Source of the DNA: Reyranella sp.
GTDB lineage: Bacteria > Pseudomonadota > Alphaproteobacteria > Reyranellales > Reyranellaceae
Length of the DNA: 36,766 bases
NCBI GenBank assembly: GCA_021732285.1
Contig: JAKFVH010000201.1
Location: 1 to 36,766, forward strand
Direction of reading: 5' to 3'
Positions 1-8,566 of this stretch are shown here, piece by piece. Positions within the stretch are counted from its first letter, which is position 1. Every line of letters starts with the position of its first letter. The position numbers and the translations under genes are program-made. The notes under the pieces are model-generated. The model did no database searches and was not told the DNA's origin. It worked only from the letters and a program-made list of their open reading frames with translations.

Positions 1-51
1 GTCATGCTGCGGATAAGCGGCGAGGGTCTCGATGCAGTGCGAGGTCGTCAT
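1..51 (-). CDS. Start of an unidentified leftward gene (partial)
   Basis: On the minus strand an ATG at 51-49 follows a strong Shine-Dalgarno sequence (GGAGGAAG, about 54-61). Seventeen open codons run to the left edge, reading MTTSHCIETLAAYPQHD. The fragment is too short to identify. It would be transcribed away from the ABC cluster that begins at 235, so 52-234 would be a divergent intergenic region. The ribosome-binding site is the main support; the alternative is that this is chance sequence. Confidence 0.5.
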   Translation of the reverse strand, partial: MTTSHCIETLAAYPQHD

Positions 52-120
52 GACTTCCTCCGTAGGTTGCTTGGTCGCACTCCAAATCTACCTCTCGAAC
101 TCTCGTCGCCCCATAGAATC

Positions 121-223
121 TGAGGAGGGCGCGCAGCGCCCGTCTCGAAGGATGGGCGACGCGAAGGAAGACGCTTGCCGACCCTTCGAGACGCGGCCCT
201 GCGGGCCGCTCCTCAGGGTGAGG
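121..223. repeat. Intergenic hairpin repeat, family C
   Basis: An inverted repeat with perfect 11-bp arms, CGTCTCGAAGG at 141-151 and CCTTCGAGACG at 183-193, is flanked by a weaker outer pair (TGAGGAG at 121-127, CTCCTCA at 209-215). This sequence style resembles dispersed intergenic palindromes common in alphaproteobacteria. It fills most of the gap before the first ATPase gene. Open frames across it are products of the repeat and are not called as genes. Confidence 0.6.
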
Positions 224-234
224 CAATTCGTGCC

Positions 235-1200
235 ATGACCCCTTTATTGTCAGTCGAGGGCGTAACCGTAGACCTCCCGACGCCGCGCGGCCCTCTGCGT
301 GCGGTCGACGGCGTCGATCTCACCTTGGCACCCGGCAGCACGCTGGGTATCGTGGGCGAGTCCGGCTGCGGCAAGACCATGCTGTCGCGCTCCATCCTGC
401 AGCTCCTGCCCAAGCGGGCCAGGCTCGGCGGCCGCATCATGTTCGCCGGCCGTGATCTCGTCTCGCTGGCGCCCGAGGAGCTGCGCCGGCTGCGCGGGCC
501 CGAGCTCGCCGTCGTCTTCCAGGACCCGATGACCTCGCTCAACCCGGTGCTCACCATCGGCACGCAGATCATCGAAACCCTGCAGGCCCATCTCGGCATG
601 GACACCGCCACCGCCACGCAACGCGGCGTCGAGCTTTTGGCCGCCGTCGGCATCCCCGCGCCCGAGCAGCGCCTGCGCCAGTACCCGCACCAGCTGAGCG
701 GCGGCATGCGCCAGCGCGTGGCCATCGCCATCGCGCTTAGCTGCGAGCCCAAACTCCTGATCGCCGACGAGCCGACGACGGCACTCGACGTCACGGTGCA
801 GGCGCAGATCCTCGACCTTTTGGCGCGCGAGCAGCAGCGCCGGCACATGGCGCTGATCCTGATCACCCACGATCTCGGCGTCGTCGCCGGCCGCACCGAC
901 GAGGTGGCGGTGATGTATGCCGGCCGCGTCGTCGAGCGCGCGCCGACTAAAACGCTCTTCACGCGCATGCGCATGCCCTACACCGAGGCATTGCTGGCCG
1001 CGATCCCCAAGCTCGATTCCCCGCCGCACACGCCGCTTCCGGCAATTGCCGGCCGGCCTCCCGACCAGACGCGGCCGCTGAAAGGCTGCTCCTTCGAGCC
1101 GCGCTGCCGCTACGCCGACGATCACTGCCGCGCCGTCAAGCCGCCGCTCGCCGATCCCGAACGTTTGGGCGGCCTCTTCGCCTGCTGGCATCCGCTATGA
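235..1200 (+). CDS. Dipeptide/oligopeptide ABC transporter ATPase (DppD/OppD type), first copy
   Basis: This is a cytoplasmic ATPase that powers peptide-type import through a DppBC permease. The 321-residue protein has Walker A GESGCGKT (residues 41-48), the Q-loop region VVFQDPMTSLNP, the ABC signature LSGGMRQR (about 154-161) and Walker B ending [10 protein letters not shown]. The C-terminal oligopeptide-transporter domain has a Cys cluster near CSFEPRCRYADDHC, typical of DppD/OppD. An in-frame start lies upstream at 175, but ATG 235 fits the family's N-terminus (MTPLLSVEGVTVDL) and avoids the repeat. The Shine-Dalgarno sequence is weak (GAGG about 11 bases upstream). The stop overlaps the next gene's ATG in ATGA, so the two are translationally coupled. 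The family is certain; the substrate is not known. Confidence 0.93.
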   Translation: MTPLLSVEGVTVDLPTPRGPLRAVDGVDLTLAPGSTLGIVGESGCGKTMLSRSILQLLPKRARLGGRIMFAGRDLVSLAPEELRRLRGPELAVVFQDPMTSLNPVLTIGTQIIETLQAHLGMDTATATQRGVELLAAVGIPAPEQRLRQYPHQLSGGMRQRVAIAIALSCEPKLLIADEPTTALDVTVQAQILDLLAREQQRRHMALILITHDLGVVAGRTDEVAVMYAGRVVERAPTKTLFTRMRMPYTEALLAAIPKLDSPPHTPLPAIAGRPPDQTRPLKGCSFEPRCRYADDHCRAVKPPLADPERLGGLFACWHPL

Positions 1201-2153
1201 GCGCGCTGCTCTCCGTCAGAAACCTGGTCGTCGAATACGCCATCGGCGGCAAGACGCTGTCGGCGGTGTCCGACGTCAGCCTCGAGGTCGGCAAGGGCGA
1301 GACCTTGGGCCTGGTGGGCGAATCGGGCTGTGGCAAGTCGACCTTGGGCCGCGCCGTCTTGCAACTGCGCCGCCCGACCGCGGGCAAGGTGGTGTTCGAC
1401 GGCACCGAGCTCACCGGCCTCGACGCCGAAAAGATGCGCCTGATGCGCCGCCGCCTGCAGTTGATTTTCCAGGACCCGATCGCCTCGCTCAATCCCAGGC
1501 GGACCATCGGCGACATCGTCGCCGAGCCGCTGATCATCATCGGCATCACCGACAAGGCCGAGCGCGACCGCCGCGTGCGCGAGGTTTTGACGGCCGTCGG
1601 CCTCGACGCCGACCTGGTCACCGGCCGACTGCCGCACGAGTTCTCCGGCGGCCAGTGCCAGCGCATCTGCATCGCCCGCGCGCTGATCCTCGAGCCGGAA
1701 CTCGTGATCTGCGACGAGCCGGTGTCCGCCCTCGACGTCTCGATCCGCGCCCAGATCCTGAACCTTTTGGAGGACATGAAGCGGCGCTACGGTCTCACCC
1801 TCCTGTTCATCGCCCACGACCTCGCCGTGGTGAAGGCCGTGAGCGACCGCATCGCCGTCATGTATCTCGGCAAGTTGTGCGAGGTCGGCCCGACCGAGAA
1901 GCTGTTCTCGCAACCGGCGCACCCCTACACGGCGCTGCTGCTCGAGGCGATCCCCGTGCCCGACCCCGCGGTGAAGCCCGCCAACAACGTCCCGATCGGC
2001 GAGCCGCCGTCGCCGCTGTCGCCGCCCTCGGGCTGCCGCTTCCGCACCCGCTGCCCGCGCGCCGACGCCGTCTGCGCCGAGGTGGTCCCGCCTCTCGAGG
2101 AGATCGCCGACGGCCAGTTCGCCGCCTGTCATCATCCGCTTACCGGCGACTAA
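1197..2153 (+). CDS. Dipeptide/oligopeptide ABC transporter ATPase (DppF/OppF type), first copy
   Basis: This is the partner ATPase of the preceding gene, forming the heterodimeric motor of a peptide-type importer. The 318-residue protein carries Walker [10 protein letters not shown] near residue 40, a Q-loop in IFQDPIASLNPR, the signature FSGGQCQR, and Walker B with the OppF-type continuation [12 protein letters not shown]. The C-terminal oligopeptide-transporter domain has the usual Cys residues (CRFRTRCPRADAVC). The signature has Cys where most relatives have Arg (GGQC instead of GGQR), a mild variation. The gene starts in a 4-base ATGA overlap. The synthetase gene begins 2 bases after its stop, so all three genes are probably on one transcript. 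Confidence 0.93.
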   Translation: MSALLSVRNLVVEYAIGGKTLSAVSDVSLEVGKGETLGLVGESGCGKSTLGRAVLQLRRPTAGKVVFDGTELTGLDAEKMRLMRRRLQLIFQDPIASLNPRRTIGDIVAEPLIIIGITDKAERDRRVREVLTAVGLDADLVTGRLPHEFSGGQCQRICIARALILEPELVICDEPVSALDVSIRAQILNLLEDMKRRYGLTLLFIAHDLAVVKAVSDRIAVMYLGKLCEVGPTEKLFSQPAHPYTALLLEAIPVPDPAVKPANNVPIGEPPSPLSPPSGCRFRTRCPRADAVCAEVVPPLEEIADGQFAACHHPLTGD

Positions 2154-2155
2154 CC

Positions 2156-4009
2156 ATGCCGGCCCCCATGCGTACCCTCAATCGGCCCAAGCCGACGGTC
2201 GACGTCGAGCGGCGCGCCGACGGCACGCTCATCCTCTCCGCCGGCCGGTCGCTTCCGGCCGACCTGCCGCTGGTCATCGACCTTTTAGGGCGCGCCGTCG
2301 AGCGCCGCCCACATGTCACCTTCCTCGCCGAGCGCCGCGGCCCCGATCGTGCCTGGCAGCGCCTCACTTATTCCGAGGCCTGGGCGCACACCGGCGCCAT
2401 CGCCTCGTGGCTGATCGCGCAAGGTTTCGGTCCCGACAGCAAGCCCATCGCCATCCTGTCTGACAACAGCCTCGAGAACGCACTGCTCGTCTTCGGCGCC
2501 CTGCGCGCCGGCGCACTTTTAGCGCCGATCTCACCCAACTATTCGCTGTCCGGCGACTTCACGCGCCTCGACCACACGCTGTCGGTCGTCGATCCCGGCC
2601 TGGTGTTCGCGCAGGACTCTACGCGCTACGCCGCTGCCATCGACCGCACCAGGGCGCGCGTGGTCACCGTCGACGGCAAGCGCGGTGTGGCCTTCGGCGC
2701 GCTGGCCAGCTGCTCGATCGATGCCGCGGTGTCCGAGCGGCGCCTGCACATCACGCCCGAAACGCCGGCCAAGATCCTGTTCACCTCAGGGTCGAGCGGC
2801 CTGCCCAAGGGCGTCTTGAACACCCACGGCAATCTCGCGTCGGCCGCCGAGATGAACCGCTCGCTGGGCGAGCCGCTCGACGAGAACCGCATCGGCGTGT
2901 CGCTCGACTGGCTGCCCTGGCATCACACCTGGGGCGGCAACTCCAACCTGAACGGCACCGTCCGCTCGGCCGGCTCCTTATATATAGACGGCGGCCGCCC
3001 CCTGCCGGGCCGCTTCCAGGAGACCCTGGAAAACCTGCGCGAGCTCTCGCCGTCGGGCTTCGCCACCGTCCCCGCCGCCTATCCTCTGCTGCTCGAGGCG
3101 CTCGAGAAGGACGAGGACCTGCGCCAGAAATTCTTCAAGAACCTGCGCGGCCTGGGCTACGGCGGCGCTCTGCTGCCGCAGGAGAGTTTCAACCGCCTGC
3201 AGGACCTGGCCGCGGGCCAACTCGGCGAGCGCCTGCCCTTCGCCTGCGGCTGGGGCATGACCGAGACCACCAGCGTCGGCCTGATGGTTTACTGGAACGT
3301 CGACCGCTCCGGCCTTTTAGGCCTGCCGCCGCCCAGCGCGCTGGTGAAGCTCGTGCCAGCCGGCTCAGAGTCTTCCGGACCGCGCGCGTCCCGCGCGCTC
3401 ATGAGCGCGCGAGACGCGCGCGGTCCAGAAGAGCATGACGGTCGCTACGAGCTGCGCGCAAAAGGCCCGCACGTCATGGCAGGCTACTACAACGATCCCG
3501 CCGCGACCGCGGCCGCGTTCGATGAGGAAGGCTTCTTCAAGACCGGCGACGCCGCGCGCTGGGTCGACGAGACCGAGCCCGTGGCCGGCATCGCCTTCGC
3601 CGGCCGCCTCTCCGAGGAATTCAAGCTCGCCTCGGGCACCTGGGTGCGCGCCACCACCTTGCGCACGCAGTTGATCGACGCCCTAAAACCCTGGGTGCGC
3701 GAGCTTTTAGTCGCCGCGCCCGACCGGCCATATCTCGGCGCACTGATTTGGCTCGACGAGGCGGCCTGCGCCGAGGCGGGCTGGAAACCCGCGTTGGCGC
3801 GCCAGCTGGCGGCCTTCAACGCCAGGCCGGGTGGCTCGAGCAACCGCGTACTGCGGCTCTTGGTGCTCGACGAGCCGCCGTCGGTGGCCGCAGGCGAAGT
3901 AACCGACAAGCGCTCGCTGAACACGCGGCGCGTGCTCGAGCGGCGCTCGGCCGACGTGGCGCGGCTCTATGCCGAGCCCGCCGACCCCGACGTCATTGTT
4001 TTTTGTTGA
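2156..4009 (+). CDS. Feruloyl-CoA-synthase-like AMP-binding ligase with in-frame palindromic insertion
   Basis: An adenylate-forming enzyme expected to activate an aromatic or other carboxylic acid to its CoA thioester with ATP. The 617-residue product has the AMP-binding P-loop TSGSSGLPKGV, the feruloyl-CoA-synthase-like block LPWHHTWGGN, the A5 motif GWGMTETTS and the A7/A8 region FKTGDAARW...FAGRLSEEFKLASG. Length and motifs fit the feruloyl-CoA synthase group better than generic acyl-CoA synthetases. Residues about 406-426 (SSGPRASRAL onward) are encoded by a 62-bp palindrome; homologues would be expected to run directly from KLVP to YELR. The start is 2 bases after the dppF-type stop; in-frame sequence upstream of 2156 overlaps that gene and is not used. 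It shares a block with a peptide-type importer, so the imported ligand may be a carboxylate. The exact substrate is unknown. Confidence 0.82.
   Translation: MPAPMRTLNRPKPTVDVERRADGTLILSAGRSLPADLPLVIDLLGRAVERRPHVTFLAERRGPDRAWQRLTYSEAWAHTGAIASWLIAQGFGPDSKPIAILSDNSLENALLVFGALRAGALLAPISPNYSLSGDFTRLDHTLSVVDPGLVFAQDSTRYAAAIDRTRARVVTVDGKRGVAFGALASCSIDAAVSERRLHITPETPAKILFTSGSSGLPKGVLNTHGNLASAAEMNRSLGEPLDENRIGVSLDWLPWHHTWGGNSNLNGTVRSAGSLYIDGGRPLPGRFQETLENLRELSPSGFATVPAAYPLLLEALEKDEDLRQKFFKNLRGLGYGGALLPQESFNRLQDLAAGQLGERLPFACGWGMTETTSVGLMVYWNVDRSGLLGLPPPSALVKLVPAGSESSGPRASRALMSARDARGPEEHDGRYELRAKGPHVMAGYYNDPAATAAAFDEEGFFKTGDAARWVDETEPVAGIAFAGRLSEEFKLASGTWVRATTLRTQLIDALKPWVRELLVAAPDRPYLGALIWLDEAACAEAGWKPALARQLAAFNARPGGSSNRVLRLLVLDEPPSVAAGEVTDKRSLNTRRVLERRSADVARLYAEPADPDVIVFC
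3371..3432. repeat. 62-bp palindromic element inside a coding sequence
   Basis: The two 31-base arms meet at 3401/3402 and pair at 29 of 31 positions; the mismatches are 3376/3427 and 3391/3412. The arms are rich in GCGC (GGACCGCGCGCGTC followed by a second GC tract). The centre is GCTCATGAGC with no loop. The element lies in frame inside the AMP-binding ligase gene and adds about 21 residues between the KLVPAG and GRYELR segments. It looks like a mobile intergenic palindrome that landed in a surface loop, comparable in principle to Rickettsia palindromic elements. Confidence 0.85.
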
Positions 4010-4034
4010 CAGTTTTCCGGGGGCGTTCGCAAAT
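4006..4034 (+). promoter_or_regulatory. Possible sigma-70 promoter for the GntR regulator gene
   Basis: A perfect TTGACA lies at 4006-4011, overlapping the stop codon of the ligase gene. The matching -10 region about 17 bases on (near 4029-4034, GCAAAT) is poor. If used, transcription would begin about 40 bases before the preferred GTG start at 4081, giving the regulator its own promoter. Confidence 0.3.
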
Positions 4035-4080
4035 GCCTGCAACGACGGGCGCCGCCAAGAGCGTACTGCGGGAGGAAATC

Positions 4081-4860
4081 GTGGACGGGACAGCTATGCG
4101 CCCTGAGCGCCCGAATGGCGCGCCGACACCGCAGAGTGAACCAGCCGGACCGCCGATCTGCGCCCTGACCTTGCCGCAGCAGATCGCCGACCATCTCGGC
4201 CATCGCATCATGAATGGCGAATGCCGGCCCGGCAGCCGCCTGAAGGAGGAGGAGTTCGCCGAGGCCTACCGCGTCAGCCGCGGGCCGGTGCGCGAGGCGT
4301 TCCGCATCCTGGAGCGGCGTGGCTTTGTTGAAATCATCCCGCGCCACGGTGCGCGCGTGCGCGCTTTCGATCCGGCCGACCTCGCCTCGCTGTTCGGCGT
4401 GCGCGCCGTGCTGTTCGGCCTGGCCGCGCGACAGGCCGCCGAGCGGCCCTCTCCGGAACTTTTAGACCAGCTCGCCGTCGAGGTCGCGCGCCTCTGCCAT
4501 TCGGCCGAAACGATGGACATCAGCCCGCGCGACCATGCCGTGATCGCGGGCGACGCCCAGCACCTGATCGCCCGCTTCAGCGGCAACCGCCCGCTGCTGC
4601 GCGTGCTGGAGGAGATCACCAGCCGGGCCTTGTGGCGCATGGCCTGGAGCGACCCGCCGCTCGACCTCACGACTCGCGCGCGCCGCCAGCAGTCGGCGCG
4701 GTTCTGGAGCGACCTTTTGGCCGCGATCCGAGCGGGCGACGCCACTGAGGCGGAGCGCACCGCCCGGCTGCTGCTTGAAGCCTCGCGCGATCACATGATC
4801 GCGGCCATGGCCGCGCTCCAGCCCGAGCTCGCGCCCAAGTTCGCTGTGGAGGCCGACTGA
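4081..4860 (+). CDS. GntR/FadR-family transcriptional regulator
   Basis: A DNA-binding regulator with an N-terminal winged helix (QQIADHLGHRIMNGECRPGSRL through SRGPVREAFRILERRGFVE, about residues 30-95) and a C-terminal all-helical FCD ligand-binding domain (about 105-245). I chose GTG 4081 because GGAGG lies just upstream (4071-4075); ATG 4033 is an in-frame alternative adding 16 residues and has no good ribosome-binding site. The product is about 259 residues, normal for the family. It sits between the ligase and permease genes. FCD regulators usually respond to small carboxylates, so it may control this import and activation cluster; that is an inference. The next gene starts 1 base after its stop. 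Confidence 0.88.
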   Translation: MDGTAMRPERPNGAPTPQSEPAGPPICALTLPQQIADHLGHRIMNGECRPGSRLKEEEFAEAYRVSRGPVREAFRILERRGFVEIIPRHGARVRAFDPADLASLFGVRAVLFGLAARQAAERPSPELLDQLAVEVARLCHSAETMDISPRDHAVIAGDAQHLIARFSGNRPLLRVLEEITSRALWRMAWSDPPLDLTTRARRQQSARFWSDLLAAIRAGDATEAERTARLLLEASRDHMIAAMAALQPELAPKFAVEAD

Positions 4861-4861
4861 C

Positions 4862-5818
4862 ATGCAGGCCTATATCATCCGCCGGCTGCTGGCACTGATC
4901 CCGACCCTGATCTTCGCCAGCCTGATCGTGTTCATCACCGTGCGGCTGATCCCGGGCGACATCATCGACCTGATGCTCTCCTCCAACGACATCGGCGCCG
5001 ACAAGAAGAGCCGCGTCCAGCTCGAGGCGGCGCTCGGCCTCGACAAGCCGATGGTCTCGCAATACTTCCGCTGGCTCGGCGCCATCCTGTTCGAAGGCAA
5101 CCTGGGCAAGTCGCTGTGGCAGAACACGTCGGTGATGGAGGAGATCCTGCATCGCCTGCCCATCACCTTCGAGCTCGGCCTGATGGCGCTGTTCGTGGCG
5201 CTGATCGTCGGCATCCCGATCGGCGTCTATTCGGCCGTGCGCCAGGACACGGTGGGCGACTACGTCACGCGCTCCTTCGCGATCCTCGCGCTGGCGCTGC
5301 CCGGCTTCTGGGTCGGCACCCTGGTGATGGTGTTCCCCTCGATCTGGTGGGGCTGGTCGCCCGAGGTGAAGTACATCTCCTTCACCCAGGATCCGCTCAG
5401 GAACCTGGCGCAGATGGCGATCCCGGCGCTGATCCTGGGCAAGGCCTTCTCGGCGGTCGTGATGCGCCTCACCCGCACCATGATGCTGGAGGTGATGCGC
5501 CAGGATTACATCCGCACCGCGCTCGCCAAGGGACTGGCCACGCGCACCACCATCATCCGCCATGCGCTGCGCAACGCGCTGATCCCGGTGGTGACCCTGG
5601 TCGGCTTGCAGGCGCCGGTGCTGGTCGGCGGCACGGTCATCCTGGAGCAGATCTTCGTCATTCCCGGCATGGGCCTGCTGCTGCTCGAGGCGGTGAGCCA
5701 GCGCGACTATCCCATCATCACCGGCGTGTTTTTAGTCGTCGGCGTCGCCGTGGTGCTCATAAATCTTCTGGTCGACCTCAGCTACGGGCTGCTCGATCCC
5801 AAGGTGAGGTACCGCTGA
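4862..5818 (+). CDS. Dipeptide ABC transporter permease, DppB type
   Basis: An inner-membrane permease subunit. The 318-residue protein begins with the classic DppB N-terminus (MQAYIIRRLLALIPTL), a membrane segment followed by the RLIPGD motif. The binding-protein-dependent transport domain occupies about residues 95-315, with the coupling-helix EAA loop near DYIRTALAKGLATRTTIIRHALRNALIPVV. About six membrane segments are visible. It overlaps the DppC-type gene by one base (TGATG), so the two permeases are translated together. Only one permease pair exists in this window, although there are two ATPase pairs and two binding proteins. Confidence 0.94.
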   Translation: MQAYIIRRLLALIPTLIFASLIVFITVRLIPGDIIDLMLSSNDIGADKKSRVQLEAALGLDKPMVSQYFRWLGAILFEGNLGKSLWQNTSVMEEILHRLPITFELGLMALFVALIVGIPIGVYSAVRQDTVGDYVTRSFAILALALPGFWVGTLVMVFPSIWWGWSPEVKYISFTQDPLRNLAQMAIPALILGKAFSAVVMRLTRTMMLEVMRQDYIRTALAKGLATRTTIIRHALRNALIPVVTLVGLQAPVLVGGTVILEQIFVIPGMGLLLLEAVSQRDYPIITGVFLVVGVAVVLINLLVDLSYGLLDPKVRYR

Positions 5819-6717
5819 TGGTCGCCGTCGCCGAAACCATCCGTCCGCGCCGCCGCCGCCTTCCCGCCGCCGGCACGCTGTCCTTCCTCGGCCGGCTGTT
5901 CCGCGACAAGCCGCTCGGCGCCTTCGGCTTCGTGATCTGCGTCATCTTCCTGTTCTGCGGCATCTTCGCCGACGTTCTGGCGCCCTACGGCTACAACCAG
6001 ATCAGCCCGATCAATCGCCTGAAGCCGCCCAGCGCCCAGTTCTGGCTGGGCACCGACAATCTCGGCCGCGACATGCTCTCGCGCGTCCTCTATGGCGCGC
6101 AGCTCTCGGTGATCATCGGCCTCTCCGCCGCGGCGCTCGCGACCGTGGTGTCGATCCTGATCGGCATCGTCTCGGGTTATCTCGGCGGCAAGTTCGACAT
6201 GATCATGCAGCGCTTCGTCGATGCCTGGATGAGCTTCCCCGACCTGATCATCCTGATCGTCGTGGTGTCGGTGGTGGGCCCGGGCATGGGCCCGGTGATC
6301 GTCCTGCTCGGATTGCTCTATGGCATCGGCGGCAGTCGCATCATCCGCGGCGCCGTGCTGTCGGTGCGCGAGAACGCCTACGTCCATGCCGCGCAATCGA
6401 CCGGCGCCACGCTGCCTAGAATCCTCTGGAAGCACATCCTGCCCAACGTCATGGCGCCGGTGATCGTGCTGTTCACCACGCGCGTCGGCGCGGTGATCCT
6501 GGCCGAATCGGGCCTGGCATTCCTCGGCCTCGGTGTGCCGCCGCCGGCGCCGACCTGGGGCGGCATGCTGTCGGGCTCGGGCCGCTCCTTCATGTATCTC
6601 GCGCCGTGGCTCGCTCTGGCGCCCGGCCTCTGCATCACCATCGTGGTCTACGCCATCAACGTGTTCGGCGACGCGCTGCGCGACTTGTTGGATCCGCGCA
6701 TGCGGGGGAGCCGGTGA
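5818..6717 (+). CDS. Dipeptide ABC transporter permease, DppC type
   Basis: The second inner-membrane permease of the importer, 299 residues. A short basic cytoplasmic N-terminus (RPRRRRLP) precedes the first membrane segment. It has the DppC hallmark FWLGTDNLGRDMLSRVLYGAQ (about residues 78-98) and the EAA coupling loop near AYVHAAQSTGATLPRILWKHILPN. The C-terminus ends GDALRDLLDPRMRG, typical of DppC. ATG 5818 overlaps the DppB stop by one base; the longer open frame upstream lies inside dppB and is not used. A hairpin repeat separates it from the first binding-protein gene, which may help set different expression levels. Confidence 0.94.
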   Translation: MVAVAETIRPRRRRLPAAGTLSFLGRLFRDKPLGAFGFVICVIFLFCGIFADVLAPYGYNQISPINRLKPPSAQFWLGTDNLGRDMLSRVLYGAQLSVIIGLSAAALATVVSILIGIVSGYLGGKFDMIMQRFVDAWMSFPDLIILIVVVSVVGPGMGPVIVLLGLLYGIGGSRIIRGAVLSVRENAYVHAAQSTGATLPRILWKHILPNVMAPVIVLFTTRVGAVILAESGLAFLGLGVPPPAPTWGGMLSGSGRSFMYLAPWLALAPGLCITIVVYAINVFGDALRDLLDPRMRGSR

Positions 6718-6730
6718 TGCGCCACCACCA

Positions 6731-6843
6731 CCGTCATCCCGAGCGAAGCGAAGCGAAGTCGAGGGACCTTCTCTTCGCGGCAGGCGAAACAAAAGTAGGT
6801 CCCTCCGCTACGCCGCGCTACGCGGCTCCGGTCGGGATGACGG
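6731..6843. repeat. Intergenic hairpin repeat, family A, copy 1
   Basis: A long imperfect inverted repeat runs from CCGTCATCCCGA (6731) to TCGGGATGACGG (ending 6843). An inner pair, GAGGGACCT and AGGTCCCTC, brackets a variable centre. The same outer and inner blocks recur at 8567-8677 and, in shorter form, at 26041-26107. It occupies most of the gap between the permease and first binding-protein genes and ends about 24 bases before the ATG at 6868. RNA from it could fold as a long stem and influence mRNA stability or termination. Confidence 0.8.
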
Positions 6844-6867
6844 GGGCGTCTTTAAGGGAGGAAACAA

Positions 6868-8562
6868 ATGACAAAACTGAAAGGTGCGTTGCTCGCTAGT
6901 GCGCTGATCCTGATGGGCGGCAGCGTCTCGGCGGAGAACGGCGTCAAGCCGCAGTACGGCGGCTCGCTCGAGATCGGCACGGTCTATGTGACTATCTCCG
7001 CATTGTCGTGGGACCCGGCCGACTTCAACTGGAAGCTCAACCACGACACCGGCCTTTTCTACGAACAGCTGTTCGCCGGGGACCTCTCCAAGAGCAAGAA
7101 GGCGGGTGGGCCCTACAACTTCATCCCTGACGCCTGGCTCGCCACCGACGCCATCCGCGGCGAGCTGGTCGAGAAGTGGGAATGGAAGCAGGACCCGCTG
7201 CGCGTCGAGATGAAGGTGCGCAAGGGCGTGATGTTCCCCGAGAAGCCCGGCGTCATGAAGAAGCGCGAGCTCACTGCCGAGGACATCGTCTTCACCTACA
7301 ACCGGCTGAACACCAGCCCCAAGAAGCTTCTGGCCTATTTCGACCACGTCGATCGCGTCGAGGCCGCCGACAGCCACACCGTCGTCTTCTACATGAAGCA
7401 CTACTTCGCCGAATGGGACTACCGCTTCGGCTGGGGCTACTACTCGGCGATCCACCCCAAGGAAGTGGCCGACGCCGGCGCCAACAACTGGAAGAACGTC
7501 AACGGCACCGGCCCCTATACGCTCGGCGAGTTCATCTCCGGCAACTCCAACGTCTACGTCAAGAACCCCGACTACTGGGACAAGGAGAAGATCGGCAACG
7601 AAGAGTACAAGCTGCCGTTCGTCGACAAGATCACCTATCGGACGATCAAGGACGAGGCGACCTTCATCACGGCGCTGCGCACCGGCAAGCTCGACATGCT
7701 GGAGGCGATCCGCTGGCAGAACGTCGACTCCTTGAAGAAGAGCGCGCCGCAGCTGCAGTGGAACCGCTGGCTGAACCAGTCGGGCACCTTCATGGCGATG
7801 CGCATCGATGTCGACGGGCCGTTCAAGGACATCCGCGTGCGCCGCGCGCTCAACTACGCGGTCAACAAGGACGAGATCGTAAAGGCCTACTACAACGGCA
7901 ATGCCGAGCTGTTCTCCTATCCGCAGCATCCCGACTATGTCGGCTACTTCGAGCCGCTCGACAAGCAGCCGGCGTCGGTACAGGAGCTCTTCAAGTACGA
8001 CCCTGCGAAGGCCAAGAAACTCTTGGCCGAAGCAGGATTCCCCAAGGGCTTCACCACCAAGGTGCAGGTCTGCTCGTGCAATCCCGACCACATGGACCTG
8101 CTGCCGCTGGTCGCGGGCTATCTCGAGCAGGTCGGCGTGAAGCTCGAGATCGTGCCGCTGGAGTACGGCGCCTTCCTGTCGGCGATGACCTCGCGGACGC
8201 ATACGGCCGCCTACTTCATGAACAACGGCCACACCAACCCGACGACGACGATCCGCAAGAGCTTCGTCACGGGCCAGCAATGGAACCCGTCGGGCTGGTC
8301 GGATCCGGAGTACGACAAGAAGATGGACGTGGTCTATCGCGAGCCCGACGAGGCCAAGCGCCAGGCGATGCTGCGCGAGATGACCACCGAGATCCTCGAC
8401 AAGGCGCCCTACATCTGGCTGCCGACGCCGTACGTCTATTCGGCGTGGTGGCCGTGGGTGAAGAACTATCAGGGCGAGCTGCGCGCGGGCGCGGTGCGAC
8501 CCGGGCCGATTTACGCGCGTATCTGGGTTGATCAGGAGTTGAAGAAGAAGATGGGTTACTAA
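6868..8562 (+). CDS. Peptide-type ABC transporter substrate-binding protein (family 5), paralogue 1
   Basis: A periplasmic ligand-binding protein for the DppBC-type permease. The 564-residue product starts with a signal peptide (basic MTKLKG, a hydrophobic stretch, then a likely cut after VSA). The SBP_bac_5 fold follows, with recognisable blocks [38 protein letters not shown] and FKDIRVRRALNYAVNKDEI. A CSC pair (near QVCSCNPDHMD) also occurs in the second paralogue. A good GGAGG precedes the ATG by 7 bases. The next gene encodes a close relative of similar length, so this is a tandem duplication. No basis for a specific ligand is visible. Confidence 0.92.
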   Translation: MTKLKGALLASALILMGGSVSAENGVKPQYGGSLEIGTVYVTISALSWDPADFNWKLNHDTGLFYEQLFAGDLSKSKKAGGPYNFIPDAWLATDAIRGELVEKWEWKQDPLRVEMKVRKGVMFPEKPGVMKKRELTAEDIVFTYNRLNTSPKKLLAYFDHVDRVEAADSHTVVFYMKHYFAEWDYRFGWGYYSAIHPKEVADAGANNWKNVNGTGPYTLGEFISGNSNVYVKNPDYWDKEKIGNEEYKLPFVDKITYRTIKDEATFITALRTGKLDMLEAIRWQNVDSLKKSAPQLQWNRWLNQSGTFMAMRIDVDGPFKDIRVRRALNYAVNKDEIVKAYYNGNAELFSYPQHPDYVGYFEPLDKQPASVQELFKYDPAKAKKLLAEAGFPKGFTTKVQVCSCNPDHMDLLPLVAGYLEQVGVKLEIVPLEYGAFLSAMTSRTHTAAYFMNNGHTNPTTTIRKSFVTGQQWNPSGWSDPEYDKKMDVVYREPDEAKRQAMLREMTTEILDKAPYIWLPTPYVYSAWWPWVKNYQGELRAGAVRPGPIYARIWVDQELKKKMGY

Positions 8563-8566
8563 AACT

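Noticed and set aside
2-238. Short open frames on both strands across the left intergenic region
   Set aside because: They are read through the family C inverted repeat and overlap the real partial gene at 1-51 and the ATPase start. Arg-rich composition of this kind is typical of translated repeats.
2978-2988. A+T-rich TTATATATAG inside the ligase gene as a promoter
   Set aside because: It is in frame as Leu-Tyr-Ile with protein motifs continuing on both sides, and has no -35 partner or following gene start nearby.
4667-5563. 298-codon frame on the minus strand opposite dppB
   Set aside because: It is a shadow of the permease gene: composition dominated by Arg, Asp, His and Gln, no domain, and the plus-strand frame is unmistakably DppB.
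6808-8280. 490-codon minus-strand frame opposite the first binding protein
   Set aside because: A long antisense frame arises from high G+C and third-position bias. The plus strand has a signal peptide and family motifs.
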